From assembly GCA_958421655.1 (NCBI GenBank), contig CATZMG010000026.1, positions 1 through 28,128 on the forward strand: a stretch of 28,128 nucleotides of DNA, in the 5' to 3' direction. Under the pieces are notes generated by a model. It was not told the DNA's origin. It saw only the letters and a list, made by a program, of their open reading frames with translations, and did not search any database. Of this stretch, positions 7,922 to 15,711 are shown in pieces (positions within the stretch are counted from its first letter, which is position 1; each line of letters begins with the position of its first letter). Source of the stretch: an uncultured Collinsella sp. GTDB lineage: Bacteria; Actinomycetota; Coriobacteriia; Coriobacteriales; Coriobacteriaceae. Position numbers and translations under genes: made by a program.

Positions 7922-9775
7922 TTACATCTGCTCGGGAGCGGAGACACCAACAAGGGTGAGCACCAGGGCGAGCGTCACGCGGACGGCATCGCAAGCGGCC
8001 AGACGGGCACGCGAAAGCTCGGGGTCGACGGGACGGCCCTCGCTCGGCAGCACCTGGCAGGCAGCGTAGAAGCTGTGGAAGTCGCCGGCAAGCTCCTCGG
8101 CAAAGTGCGTCAGACGGAACGGGGCGCGGTCGCGAGCGCAGCTGGCGATGAGGTCGGTGAGCTCGTTGAGCTTACGCGAAAGGGCAAGCTCGGTCGGGTC
8201 GGTCAGCAGCGAGTAATCGACGTTCTCGCCGATGGCCTTCTCGGCGACGGCCTTCATGCCCATCTCGTCAGCCTGCTCGGGCGTAACGTCGGCGGCACGG
8301 CGCAGGATGGAGCACACGCGGGCGTGAGCATACTGCACGTAATAGACCGGGTTGGAGTTGTCGCGCTTCTTAACGGCCTCAATATCGAAGTCGACCATCT
8401 GGTTGGAGCTCTTGGAGATGAGCGTGTAGCGAGCGGCATCGGAGCCGACCTCGTCGACGAGCTCCTGCAGGGTCACCATGGTGCCCTTGCGCTTGGACAT
8501 TCGGACGGGCTTGCCGTTACGCAGCAGGTTGACGAGCTGGCCCAGCAGAACCTCGAACTTGCCGGGATAGCCAAGAGCGTCGCAGACGCAGCGGACGCGC
8601 TCGATGTAGCCGTGGTGGTCGGCGCCCCAGATGTCGATGACGTGGTCGACGCGCTGGAACTTATCCCAGTGATAGGCAACGTCGGAGGCGAAGTAGGTGT
8701 ACTCGCCGTCGGACTTGATCAGAACGCGGTCCTTGTCATCGCCCAGGTCGGTGGAGCGGAACCACAGGGCGCCGTCCTTGGTGTAGAGATAGCCCATCTT
8801 GTCGAGCTTCTCAAAAGCGCGGTCGACGGCGGAGGTGCCGGCGGTCTCGCCCTCGGTGTCCTTCACATACAGCGAGCGCTCGGAGAACCAACGATCGAAG
8901 TCGCAGTTAACGGCATGGCAAAGGTCGCGCATGTTGTCGACCATCTTTACATAGCCGCGCTCGCGGAAGCTCTCCATGCGCTCCTGCGGATCGGCGTTGA
9001 CCCACTTATCGCCATCGGTGCGCCAGAACTCGGCGGCCTCGTCGATGATGTAGTCGCCGCCGTAGGAGTCCTTGCCCAGGGTCTCGGCAAAGTTGTCCTG
9101 ATACGGATGGGTCTCGGGATGCTCGTCGTTCTCGTCGGCAACAAAGGCGTCGCGGTCGGCGATCAGCAGCTTGTGAGCCTCGTCGATATCCACGCCCTGC
9201 TTGGCGATGATGTCGGCAAGCTGCATATAGCGCGTGCTGATGGAGTTGCCGAAGGTGTTCATCTGAGAGCCGTGGTCGTTGATGTAGAACTCACGCTGGA
9301 TGTCGTAACCGGCGTGATCCATAACGCGGCAGAGCGAGTCGCCCAGCGCGGCCCAGCGGCCGTGGCCGATGTGCATGGGGCCGACGGGGTTGGCGGAAAC
9401 GAACTCGACCTGGGTCTTCAGGCCACCACCGACGTTGGACTTAGCGAAGTCCATACCCTTCTCGCGAGCCTCGCCAAAGATGGCATTCTTGACGGCAACG
9501 GAGAGGTAGAAGTTGATGAAGCCGGGGCCTGCGATCTCGACCTTCTCGATCGCGGGGTCCTCGGGCATATGGGCAACGACGGCCTCGGCGATCTTGCGCG
9601 GGGCACAGTGAGCCAGCTTGGCGGACTTCAGGGCCATGGTGGAGGTCCACTCGCCATGAGAAGTGTCAGCCGGTCGCTCGATGGCGCAATCGTCAAGTTC
9701 AAATGCGGAAAGGTCGCCGGCCTCCTGGGCCGCAGCAAGCGCAGCGCGTACCAGCTCTTCAATCTTCTCGGGCAT
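7922..9775 (-). CDS. argS: Arginyl-tRNA synthetase
   Basis: Class I aminoacyl-tRNA synthetase that charges tRNA-Arg with arginine using ATP. The 617-residue product has an N-terminal ArgS additional domain (about 1-90) and the catalytic HIGH motif (135-138 in SANPVGPMHIGHG). The KMSKS equivalent is MSKRKG (426-431), and a C-terminal DALR anticodon-binding domain follows (about 480-617). The reading frame extends 23 codons further upstream, but AAGGAGG 5 nt before the ATG at 9775 fixes the start. It is a single gene with its own terminator. Confidence 0.97.
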   Translation of the reverse strand: MPEKIEELVRAALAAAQEAGDLSAFELDDCAIERPADTSHGEWTSTMALKSAKLAHCAPRKIAEAVVAHMPEDPAIEKVEIAGPGFINFYLSVAVKNAIFGEAREKGMDFAKSNVGGGLKTQVEFVSANPVGPMHIGHGRWAALGDSLCRVMDHAGYDIQREFYINDHGSQMNTFGNSISTRYMQLADIIAKQGVDIDEAHKLLIADRDAFVADENDEHPETHPYQDNFAETLGKDSYGGDYIIDEAAEFWRTDGDKWVNADPQERMESFRERGYVKMVDNMRDLCHAVNCDFDRWFSERSLYVKDTEGETAGTSAVDRAFEKLDKMGYLYTKDGALWFRSTDLGDDKDRVLIKSDGEYTYFASDVAYHWDKFQRVDHVIDIWGADHHGYIERVRCVCDALGYPGKFEVLLGQLVNLLRNGKPVRMSKRKGTMVTLQELVDEVGSDAARYTLISKSSNQMVDFDIEAVKKRDNSNPVYYVQYAHARVCSILRRAADVTPEQADEMGMKAVAEKAIGENVDYSLLTDPTELALSRKLNELTDLIASCARDRAPFRLTHFAEELAGDFHSFYAACQVLPSEGRPVDPELSRARLAACDAVRVTLALVLTLVGVSAPEQM

Positions 9776-9890
9776 AGGTCCTCCTTGTGTTAAAGCCCCC
9801 GAGCTCTTGGTCACTCGTAGGGCAAAAGCCAGAGTTTGTAGCACTCTATCACAAGCGGTAGCTACTGTCGCAGGGTAAAGCTAATAGATA

Positions 9891-10065
9891 TTGCATATGC
9901 ACAAAATTGACTACAGCTTGTATGGAGTCACTCAAAGATGCCAGTCTGCCTGCAAATTATGCACGCGTTGAAAATGCATAAAGGTGTGAATGAGCTGCGT
10001 CTTTTATCGAATACTCTTACCTATCAGAGTTGTGTGCTTTTCCTGCATAAAGTGAGGATTTGCGC
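9891..10065. promoter_or_regulatory. Cluster of TGCATA-type motifs between argS and carD
   Basis: The 342-bp gap 9776-10117 between divergent argS and carD is AT-richer than its surroundings and has no coding frame. TGCATAAAG occurs twice, at 9975-9983 and 10044-10052, with similar following sequence. Nearby are the near-palindrome TTGCATATGCACAA (9891-9904) and TGCAAATTATGCA (9951-9963). These look like binding sites for one regulator. No regulator can be named. Confidence 0.4.
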
Positions 10066-10088
10066 ACGTCAGCGTGTTATTCTAGACA
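10060..10088 (+). promoter_or_regulatory. Weak promoter candidate for carD
   Basis: TTGCGC (10060-10065) and TAGACA (10083-10088) are 17 nt apart, with a start near 10095 and a short leader carrying the carD ribosome site. The -10 match is poor. Confidence 0.3.
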
Positions 10089-10117
10089 TACGTAAATTCG
10101 TATAAGTTGGAGGTAGC

Positions 10118-10603
10118 ATGTTCTCAATCGGTCAACACGTCATTCATCCGGGTCAGGGAGTCTGCACCGTCGTCGGTTTTAGGGACGACACACCGCAGCC
10201 CATGCTGCTGCTCGAGACCAAGCAGGGACACGCGCAGATGATCCTCATGTACCCCGTGGCGCAGGCCGACCGTTTGCACGCCGCCATCTCTCAGCAAGAT
10301 GCCGAGCACCTGCTGAGCCACTACGACGAGCTGGAGTGCGACACCTTTACCGAGCGCAACAGCTCACTTGAAGAGACGCACTTTAAGCAGCAGCTCAAGC
10401 TGGGTGCGCCCGAGACGGTCCGCGTGGCAAAGACCATGATGCACCGCATTCGCCAGGCCGAGGAAGCTGATAAAAAGCCCAGCTCCTACTACATGCGCGT
10501 ACTCAAGGAAGCCAAGCGCCGCTCCATCGAGGAGTTCGCTGTGGCCTTGGGCGTCACCGAGGAGGACGCTGAAGCCCGCCTAGCGCAAGCTGCCCTCAAC
10601 TAA
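10118..10603 (+). CDS. carD: CarD-family RNA-polymerase-binding regulator
   Basis: The 161-residue product begins with the CarD/TRCF RNA-polymerase-interacting domain (about 1-60), marked by FSIGQHVIHPGQGVCTVVG. It continues into a helical, basic C-terminal domain (about 80-161). In mycobacteria CarD binds the RNAP beta subunit and stabilises open complexes at rRNA and other promoters. The same role is inferred here from domain order and length. TTGGAGG precedes the ATG by 5-6 nt. The gene ends at hairpin repeat copy A, which probably serves as its terminator. Confidence 0.9.
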   Translation: MFSIGQHVIHPGQGVCTVVGFRDDTPQPMLLLETKQGHAQMILMYPVAQADRLHAAISQQDAEHLLSHYDELECDTFTERNSSLEETHFKQQLKLGAPETVRVAKTMMHRIRQAEEADKKPSSYYMRVLKEAKRRSIEEFAVALGVTEEDAEARLAQAALN

Positions 10604-10616
10604 CCCAACCGCGCCA

Positions 10617-10657
10617 AAAACCACCATAAAGGGGACAGGCACCTTTGTGGTGGTTTT
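10617..10657. repeat. ACCACCAC hairpin repeat, copy A
   Basis: Left arm 10617-10632, loop GGACAGGCA (10633-10641), right arm 10642-10657. It is a 16-bp stem with one wobble, ending TTTTCTTG on the plus strand. It sits 14 nt after the carD stop and can act as its intrinsic terminator. Confidence 0.85.
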
Positions 10658-10711
10658 CTTGTTCTAGTAGTATTCATTCTCATCGATACCCACGAGCACA
10701 AGGAGTCTCTT

Positions 10712-11311
10712 ATGGCAGAGCCGCTTACCGCCGGAATCACCCGCGACCGCGCGTTCGAACTGCTCAACGAGCACAACAAGGACCCGTTCCACATCACCCA
10801 TGGCGAGACGGTCGAGGGCACTATGCGCTACTTTGCGCGCGAGTTCGACCCCGAGAACGAGGAGTTTTGGGGCATCGTCGGTCTGCTGCACGACCTGGAT
10901 TGGGAGGAGCATGAGGACGACCCCATGAACCACACCATCTATGCTGCCGAGATTCTTGAGGGCGAAGGTGCGTCTCCCGAGCTCATTCGCGCCATCCAGA
11001 CGCACACGTCGGACTTCAACACCTCGCTGCCCAAACCCGAGCTGCAGATGGAAAAGATCCTGTTTGCCTGCGATGAGCTCACCGGCCTGATCGGCGCCGC
11101 CGTCATCATGCGCCCGAGCAAGAGCGTTATGGACTTTACGACCAAGTCGCTCAAGAAGAAGTTCAAGGACAAGCGCTTTGCCGCCGGCTGCTCGCGCGAC
11201 GTGATTTCGCAGGGCGCCGAGATGCTCGGCTGGGAGCTCCCCGAGCTCTTTGACCGCACCATCGCGGCCATGCAGTCCTTCGCGCCCGATCGCGATACCT
11301 TCCAGGCCTAA
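10712..11311 (+). CDS. HD-domain phosphohydrolase-like protein
   Basis: The 199-residue product carries the HD superfamily metal-binding pattern: H30 (ITHGE), H60-D61 in GLLHDLDWE, H74, H98 (QTHTS) and D121 in ACDEL. Related stand-alone HD proteins include nucleotidases and uncharacterised phosphohydrolases, so the substrate is unknown. No GGDEF, RelA or other partner domain is present. AAGGAG 6-7 nt before the ATG supports the start. It lies between hairpin copies A and B, so it is probably a single-gene transcript. Confidence 0.82.
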   Translation: MAEPLTAGITRDRAFELLNEHNKDPFHITHGETVEGTMRYFAREFDPENEEFWGIVGLLHDLDWEEHEDDPMNHTIYAAEILEGEGASPELIRAIQTHTSDFNTSLPKPELQMEKILFACDELTGLIGAAVIMRPSKSVMDFTTKSLKKKFKDKRFAAGCSRDVISQGAEMLGWELPELFDRTIAAMQSFAPDRDTFQA

Positions 11312-11330
11312 CCTGCCGCTTCACCTAAAT

Positions 11331-11367
11331 AACCACCACAAAGGGGACAGGCACCTTTGTGGTGGTT
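11331..11367. repeat. ACCACCAC hairpin repeat, copy B
   Basis: Left arm 11331-11344, loop GGACAGGCA, right arm 11354-11367: a perfect 14-bp stem with TTTTTCTTT following on the plus strand. It lies 19 nt after the HD gene, between converging genes, and is placed to terminate that gene. The T-tract towards proA is weaker. Confidence 0.9.
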
Positions 11368-11383
11368 TTTCTTTGCGCGGGCG

Positions 11384-12670
11384 TTAGGGGCGGACCTGAC
11401 CGGTGCCTCGGAGCCTGTATTTGTAGGTGGTGAGGGCCTCGGCGGCGAAGGGGCCGCGGGCGTGGAGCTTTTGGGTCGAGATGCCGATCTCGGCGCCCAG
11501 GCCAAACTCGCCGCCGTCGGTGAAGCGCGTGCTGGCGTTGGCGTACACGGCCGAGGCATCGACCGCATCCAGGAAGCGCTCGCAAGCATCCGTGTCCTCG
11601 GCAACGATGGCCTCGGAGTGCATCGTGCCGTAGCGGTTGATGTGTGCGATGGCCTCGTCCTCGTTTGCCACGACCTTCACGCTCATCTCGAGCGCCAGGT
11701 ACTCGCGACCCCAGTCCTCCTCAGTCGCGGGGACGTAGTCATCGCCCTCTACAAAGCCGGCGTCGACGCACGCGGCGCACGTGACCTCGTCGCCGTGAAT
11801 GAGCACGCCGTGGTCGTGCAGCACGGCAACGACCGCAGGCAAAAACGCATCGGCCACAGCACGGTCGACCAGCAGCGACTCGGCGGCATTGCACACGCCT
11901 ACGCGCTGGGTCTTGGCATTAACGATAATGTTGAGCGCCTTATCAAAGTCGGCGGATTCATGCACGTAGATGTGGCAGTTGCCCGTGCCCGTCTCGATAA
12001 CCGGAACGAGCGACCCGCGCACGCAGCGCTGGATCAGGCCTGCACCGCCGCGCGGAATGAGTACGTCGACAATGCCGCGGAGCTTCATGAGCTCGCCAGT
12101 GGCCTCGCGGTCGGTGGACTCGATCATCGACACGGCCTCGCGCGGGAAGCCCTTGGCCTCGAGCGCATCGGCCAGCAGCTCAGAAATCATGGCACACGAG
12201 TGATAGGCCAGCGAGCCGCCGCGCAGAATGCAGGCGTTGCCGGTGCGGATGCAGATGCCCGCGGCGTCGGCCGTCACGTTGGGGCGCGCCTCGTAGACCA
12301 TAGCGACCAGGCCCAGCGGCACGCTCACACGGGTCAGGTCCACGCCGCTTGCAAGCACGCGGTGGTCGAGCACGCGGCCGACGGGATCGGGCAGCTCGGC
12401 GAGCTTTTCCAGGCCGGCGGCCATGCCCTCGACGCGCTCGGGCGTCAGCCGCAGGCGATCGAGCAGTCCGGCCGAGGTGCCCGCATCGCGCGCAGCGGAC
12501 ATATCGAGCTCGTTGGCAGCGACGATGGAGTCGACACCGTTGCGCAGTGCTGCGGCCATGGCGCGCACGGCCTCCTGGCGCTGCTCGTTGCTCGCCGCGG
12601 TAAGCGAGGCCGACGCTGCCTTGGCGGCAACGGCAAGATCGTGGACATACGTGGCTATATCGACCGACAT
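11384..12670 (-). CDS. proA: Gamma-glutamyl phosphate reductase
   Basis: Second step of proline synthesis: NADPH-dependent reduction of glutamyl-5-phosphate to glutamate-5-semialdehyde. The 428 residues match ProA over the full length. The nucleophilic cysteine is C260 in RVGVCNAAESLL. VYEARPNVT (125-133) and IRTGNACILRGG (141-152) are family signatures. AGGAGAAAGGG precedes the ATG. It shares a 112-bp divergent gap with the peptidase-like gene. proB lies about 1.8 kb away on the same strand, so the usual proBA operon is split here by the peptidase gene. Confidence 0.96.
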   Translation of the reverse strand: MSVDIATYVHDLAVAAKAASASLTAASNEQRQEAVRAMAAALRNGVDSIVAANELDMSAARDAGTSAGLLDRLRLTPERVEGMAAGLEKLAELPDPVGRVLDHRVLASGVDLTRVSVPLGLVAMVYEARPNVTADAAGICIRTGNACILRGGSLAYHSCAMISELLADALEAKGFPREAVSMIESTDREATGELMKLRGIVDVLIPRGGAGLIQRCVRGSLVPVIETGTGNCHIYVHESADFDKALNIIVNAKTQRVGVCNAAESLLVDRAVADAFLPAVVAVLHDHGVLIHGDEVTCAACVDAGFVEGDDYVPATEEDWGREYLALEMSVKVVANEDEAIAHINRYGTMHSEAIVAEDTDACERFLDAVDASAVYANASTRFTDGGEFGLGAEIGISTQKLHARGPFAAEALTTYKYRLRGTGQVRP

Positions 12671-12782
12671 GGGCGGCCCTTTCTCCTAGAAGTTTGCAAC
12701 CATGGTAGCCGATTTGCGCATGGCGTCGCCCGCGGCGGTAGAATTGGTCAACCCGAAACACCGCAACGAACGGAAGACTCAC

Positions 12783-14201
12783 ATGGCCCTCATCACTTCA
12801 TACCACGTTCCCGGCCTTTACGTCGAGGACCACAGCATCGACGTCCCCCTTGACTGGCGCGGCCTAGAGCCGATGCTTCTGGCCGTCGGCAGCACCATGC
12901 GCCGCGGCGCTATGCCGGCACCCATCGCCGGCGCGCCCGAGAGCATCAAGCTCTTCTACCGCGTGGTTTGCGCACCCGACCGCATCAACGACGATCTGCC
13001 GCTGCTCCTGTTTTTGCAGGGCGGCCCCGGCGGCGAGAGCCCGCGTCCGCTGTCGCCCACAAGCGACGGCTGGATCGAGGAGGCCGTCAAGCACTTCCGC
13101 GTGGTCCTTCCCGACCAGCGCGGCACCGGACGCAGTAGCTGCGTGGACGGACGCACGATCAAGGCACTGGGTGATCGCGCAACGGCCGCTGGCGCCGATA
13201 CAGCACGCTCGCAGGCGGACTTCCTCAAGCGCCACCTCGCCAGCTCCATCGTGCGCGATTTTGAATACCTGCGACTGGTGGGCTTTGGCGGCAAGCCGTG
13301 GGTCACGCTCGGCCAAAGCTACGGCGGTTTTTTGACGCTGAGCTACCTGTCGCTCTTCCCCGAGGGCGTGGCGGCGAGCTTTACCTGCGGCGGAATCCCC
13401 CACGTGCCGGCGAGCGCACGCGAGGTCTACGCGCACACCTTCCCGCGCATGGCCGCCAAGACGCAGCAGTATTATGACCGCTACCCCGCTGACGTCGAGC
13501 GCGTGGCAGCCCTGGCCGATGCGCTCGAGGCTCAGAAGCCCGTGCTACCCGACGGCTCGCCGATGACAGTCGAGCGCCTACAGCTCATGGGCAGCGACTT
13601 TGGCATGAAGCCGAGCTTTGAACGCATGCATTGGATTATCGATCATGCTTTTGTTGATGGCGACGGCACGCTGACCTGCGACGCCTCGGTATCTGACAGC
13701 TTTTTGATGCGCGCCTTCGAGCGCACCAACACGCGCACGAATCCGCTGTACTGGACGCTGCAGGAGTTCATATACGCCGACGGTGACACTATGCCCATTG
13801 GCTGGGCCGCGGCTGAAGAGAAGGCTCACCGCGCCGAGTTCGACACCCTCGCGCGCCCGCTCATGTTTACCGGCGAGGCCATGTTCCCGTGGATGTTCGA
13901 GCAGATGCCCGAGCTTAAGCCGTTTAAGCCTGCCATGGACCTGCTGATGGAAGACACCAGCTGGGACAAGATCTACGACCCGCAGCGCCTGGCCTGCAAC
14001 GAGGTGCCGCTCCAGGCCGCGGTGTATTTCGACGACATGTACGTCGATTCGGGCCTGCAGCTCGATACGCTCAGCCGCGTGGGCAACTCGCACGCCTGGG
14101 TGACCAACGAGTTCGAGCACGATGGCCTGCACGGCAGCGTGGTGTTCAAGCACCTCTTCAACGAAGCCCTCAACCGCGGAGACCTGCGCCGGATCTTCTA
14201 G
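12783..14201 (+). CDS. Alpha/beta hydrolase, prolyl aminopeptidase-like (S33)
   Basis: The 472-residue product looks like a proline iminopeptidase, which releases N-terminal proline from peptides. QGGPGG (79-84) forms the oxyanion region, DQRGTGRS (111-118) is a family hallmark, and GQSYGG holds the nucleophile S179. The probable histidine is H450 in HDGLHGS. No signal peptide is seen, so it is probably cytosolic. The frame is open 27 codons further upstream, but the ATG at 12783 has GGAAGA before it and starts the recognisable fold. TTGCGC (12714-12719) and TAGAAT (12739-12744) form a loose promoter. It lies between proA and proB. Confidence 0.85.
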   Translation: MALITSYHVPGLYVEDHSIDVPLDWRGLEPMLLAVGSTMRRGAMPAPIAGAPESIKLFYRVVCAPDRINDDLPLLLFLQGGPGGESPRPLSPTSDGWIEEAVKHFRVVLPDQRGTGRSSCVDGRTIKALGDRATAAGADTARSQADFLKRHLASSIVRDFEYLRLVGFGGKPWVTLGQSYGGFLTLSYLSLFPEGVAASFTCGGIPHVPASAREVYAHTFPRMAAKTQQYYDRYPADVERVAALADALEAQKPVLPDGSPMTVERLQLMGSDFGMKPSFERMHWIIDHAFVDGDGTLTCDASVSDSFLMRAFERTNTRTNPLYWTLQEFIYADGDTMPIGWAAAEEKAHRAEFDTLARPLMFTGEAMFPWMFEQMPELKPFKPAMDLLMEDTSWDKIYDPQRLACNEVPLQAAVYFDDMYVDSGLQLDTLSRVGNSHAWVTNEFEHDGLHGSVVFKHLFNEALNRGDLRRIF

Positions 14202-14202
14202 C

Positions 14203-14254
14203 TAAGGAGTGTCCCAAAGTGCCGGCACAAAAGGAACGTCCCCAAGTGCCGGCA
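14203..14254. repeat. Dispersed repeat, AGGAGTGTCCC/GTGCCGGCAC module
   Basis: An AAGGAGTGTCCC segment is followed by GTGCCGGCAC, a GGAACGTCCCC segment and a second AGTGCCGGCA. The same order of parts occurs at 27130-27181. GTGCCGGCAC is itself a palindrome, so the two copies can pair with each other. It begins directly after the peptidase stop codon. Confidence 0.75.
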
Positions 14255-14276
14255 GTGGGACCCCGCCGCCTCAACG

Positions 14277-14343
14277 AGTTGCGGTGAAATAAGGACTGTT
14301 AAAGGCTTTAAAGCCGCCAAACCATCCCTATTTCACCGCAACT
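14277..14343. repeat. Inverted repeat with nested palindrome
   Basis: The arms 14277-14294 and 14326-14343 are reverse complements at 17 of 18 positions. The palindrome GGCTTTAAAGCC (14304-14315) lies between them. It is non-coding and has no T-run typical of a terminator. No second copy is in the window. Confidence 0.7.
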
Positions 14344-14390
14344 TACGATATGCCGGCGTTACGGCCATCGCAGGTAGAGAACGGAAAGCG

Positions 14391-14489
14391 AAAACGCCCC
14401 TAAGCGAGCAAGGTGACGTGAAAGAGGAGGGCATTGACCTTTTGGTCATGCCCGACGATTGAACGTCAGATTGCCGCTTAGGGGCGTTT
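14391..14489. repeat. Three-stem structured element beside proB
   Basis: Three nested stems are visible. The outer one is AAACGCCCCTAAGCG (14392-14406) with 14475-14489, 15 perfect pairs. The middle one is TGACGT (14414-14419) with ACGTCA (14463-14468). The inner hairpin is GGGCAT-GACC (14429-14439, one bulge) with GGTCATGCCC (14444-14453) around TTTT. On the minus strand the outer stem ends in TTTTCG, 15 nt past the proB stop, so it may act as a large proB terminator or be a structured RNA. Confidence 0.6.
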
Positions 14490-14503
14490 GCAGCGTCAAT
14501 TGG

Positions 14504-15631
14504 TTAAGCGAAGACGATTAGGTTATCCCTGTGTATCGCGGGCTTCTCGGCCAGGTTTGCAAGCAGGCGGTTGCTGGCGATCTGGTCCTGACGGCGGCCG
14601 GCAGCAAGTTCCAACACGTCCGAATCGGCCTCGGCGATACCGCGCGCAACAACCATGCCACTCGGGTCGCACACGTCGAGCACATCGCCCTCGGCAAACT
14701 CGCCATCGACCTCGCGAATACCCACCGCAAGCAGGGACGACCCGTGGCCGACCAGCGCTTTCGCGGCACCGTCATCGACCGTCACCGATCCGTGAGCATT
14801 GTCGCCCAGCGCGATCCACAGCTTGCGGGGCGCAATATCCAGGCGCTCCGCCGGCGGGTCGAACAGCGTGCCCACGCTCTCGCCGCGGGCCAGACGCACG
14901 AGCGCATCGGGCTCCTCGCCCGAGCAAATCACGCTCTGAATGCCGGCCGTCATCAAAATGCGGCTCGCGCGAATCTTGGTGATCATGCCGCCCGTACCCA
15001 CCGAGGTCGAAGAATCGCCCGCCGAGGCAATGATCTTGGCATCGATCTTATGCACGACCGGGACAAACTCGGCCGTCGGGTCCTCGTGCGGATTGGCGGT
15101 GTAGAGGCCGTCGATGTCGGACAGCGTCACGCACAGGTCGGCGGAAACCAGGCAGCTCACGAGCGCCGCCAGCGTGTCGTTGTCGCCGAACTTGATCTCG
15201 TCGACGGTAACGGTGTCGTTCTCGTTGACGACCGGCACCACGCCCAGCTCCACCAGACGCAGCAGGGCGTCGCGCGCGTGTAGATAGGACGTGCGACGCG
15301 CCGTGTCGTGACGCGTGAGCAGCACGAGCGAGGTGAGCAGATCCCGTGCATGAAACTCCTCGTCGTAGGCAGACGAGATGATGCACTGACCGGCCGAGGC
15401 GCAGGCCTGCAGGCTCGGCAGGTCACCGACCGGCTTGCGATCGAAGCCCAGCACGGGATAGCCACAGGCAATAGCGCCGGAGCTCACCACGACCAGACGC
15501 CAGCCGAGCTTGCGCAGGGCCGCGGCCTGATCGGCCAGCCCGCCGATAAAGGCGCGGTTGACCTTGCCATCGGCGCCCACCACCGTGGACGAACCGATCT
15601 TTACCACCATCGTTTTATAAGAAGTCGTCAT
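14504..15631 (-). CDS. proB: Glutamate 5-kinase
   Basis: First step of proline synthesis: ATP-dependent phosphorylation of glutamate to glutamyl-5-phosphate, normally feedback-inhibited by proline. The 375-residue product has the amino acid kinase fold (about 7-255): VVKIGSSTVV (9-18), VVSSGAI (48-54), NENDTVTVDEIKFGDND and GTGGMITKI. A C-terminal PUA domain (about 272-370) follows. No Shine-Dalgarno sequence is visible before the ATG at 15631, nor before the alternative ATG seven codons in (15610). A stop codon two codons upstream limits the frame. It follows pncB by 80 nt and may be co-transcribed with it. Confidence 0.95.
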   Translation of the reverse strand: MTTSYKTMVVKIGSSTVVGADGKVNRAFIGGLADQAAALRKLGWRLVVVSSGAIACGYPVLGFDRKPVGDLPSLQACASAGQCIISSAYDEEFHARDLLTSLVLLTRHDTARRTSYLHARDALLRLVELGVVPVVNENDTVTVDEIKFGDNDTLAALVSCLVSADLCVTLSDIDGLYTANPHEDPTAEFVPVVHKIDAKIIASAGDSSTSVGTGGMITKIRASRILMTAGIQSVICSGEEPDALVRLARGESVGTLFDPPAERLDIAPRKLWIALGDNAHGSVTVDDGAAKALVGHGSSLLAVGIREVDGEFAEGDVLDVCDPSGMVVARGIAEADSDVLELAAGRRQDQIASNRLLANLAEKPAIHRDNLIVFA

Positions 15632-15711
15632 ACGTCAAACCAATCGAATGATGAGCGAGCGGGCGAACAGGCGAGCGAGTAAATGGTCCGTTTTCCTCCG
15701 TCGCATGCGGA

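Noticed and set aside
7910..9793. 627-codon open frame on the plus strand opposite argS
   Set aside because: The argS frame carries HIGH and MSKRKG motifs and a perfect ribosome site. The opposite frame is a GC-bias shadow.
12702..12782. Upstream extension of the prolyl-aminopeptidase-like gene
   Set aside because: The 27 extra codons run through the promoter region shared with proA. The ATG at 12783 has a purine site and begins the fold.
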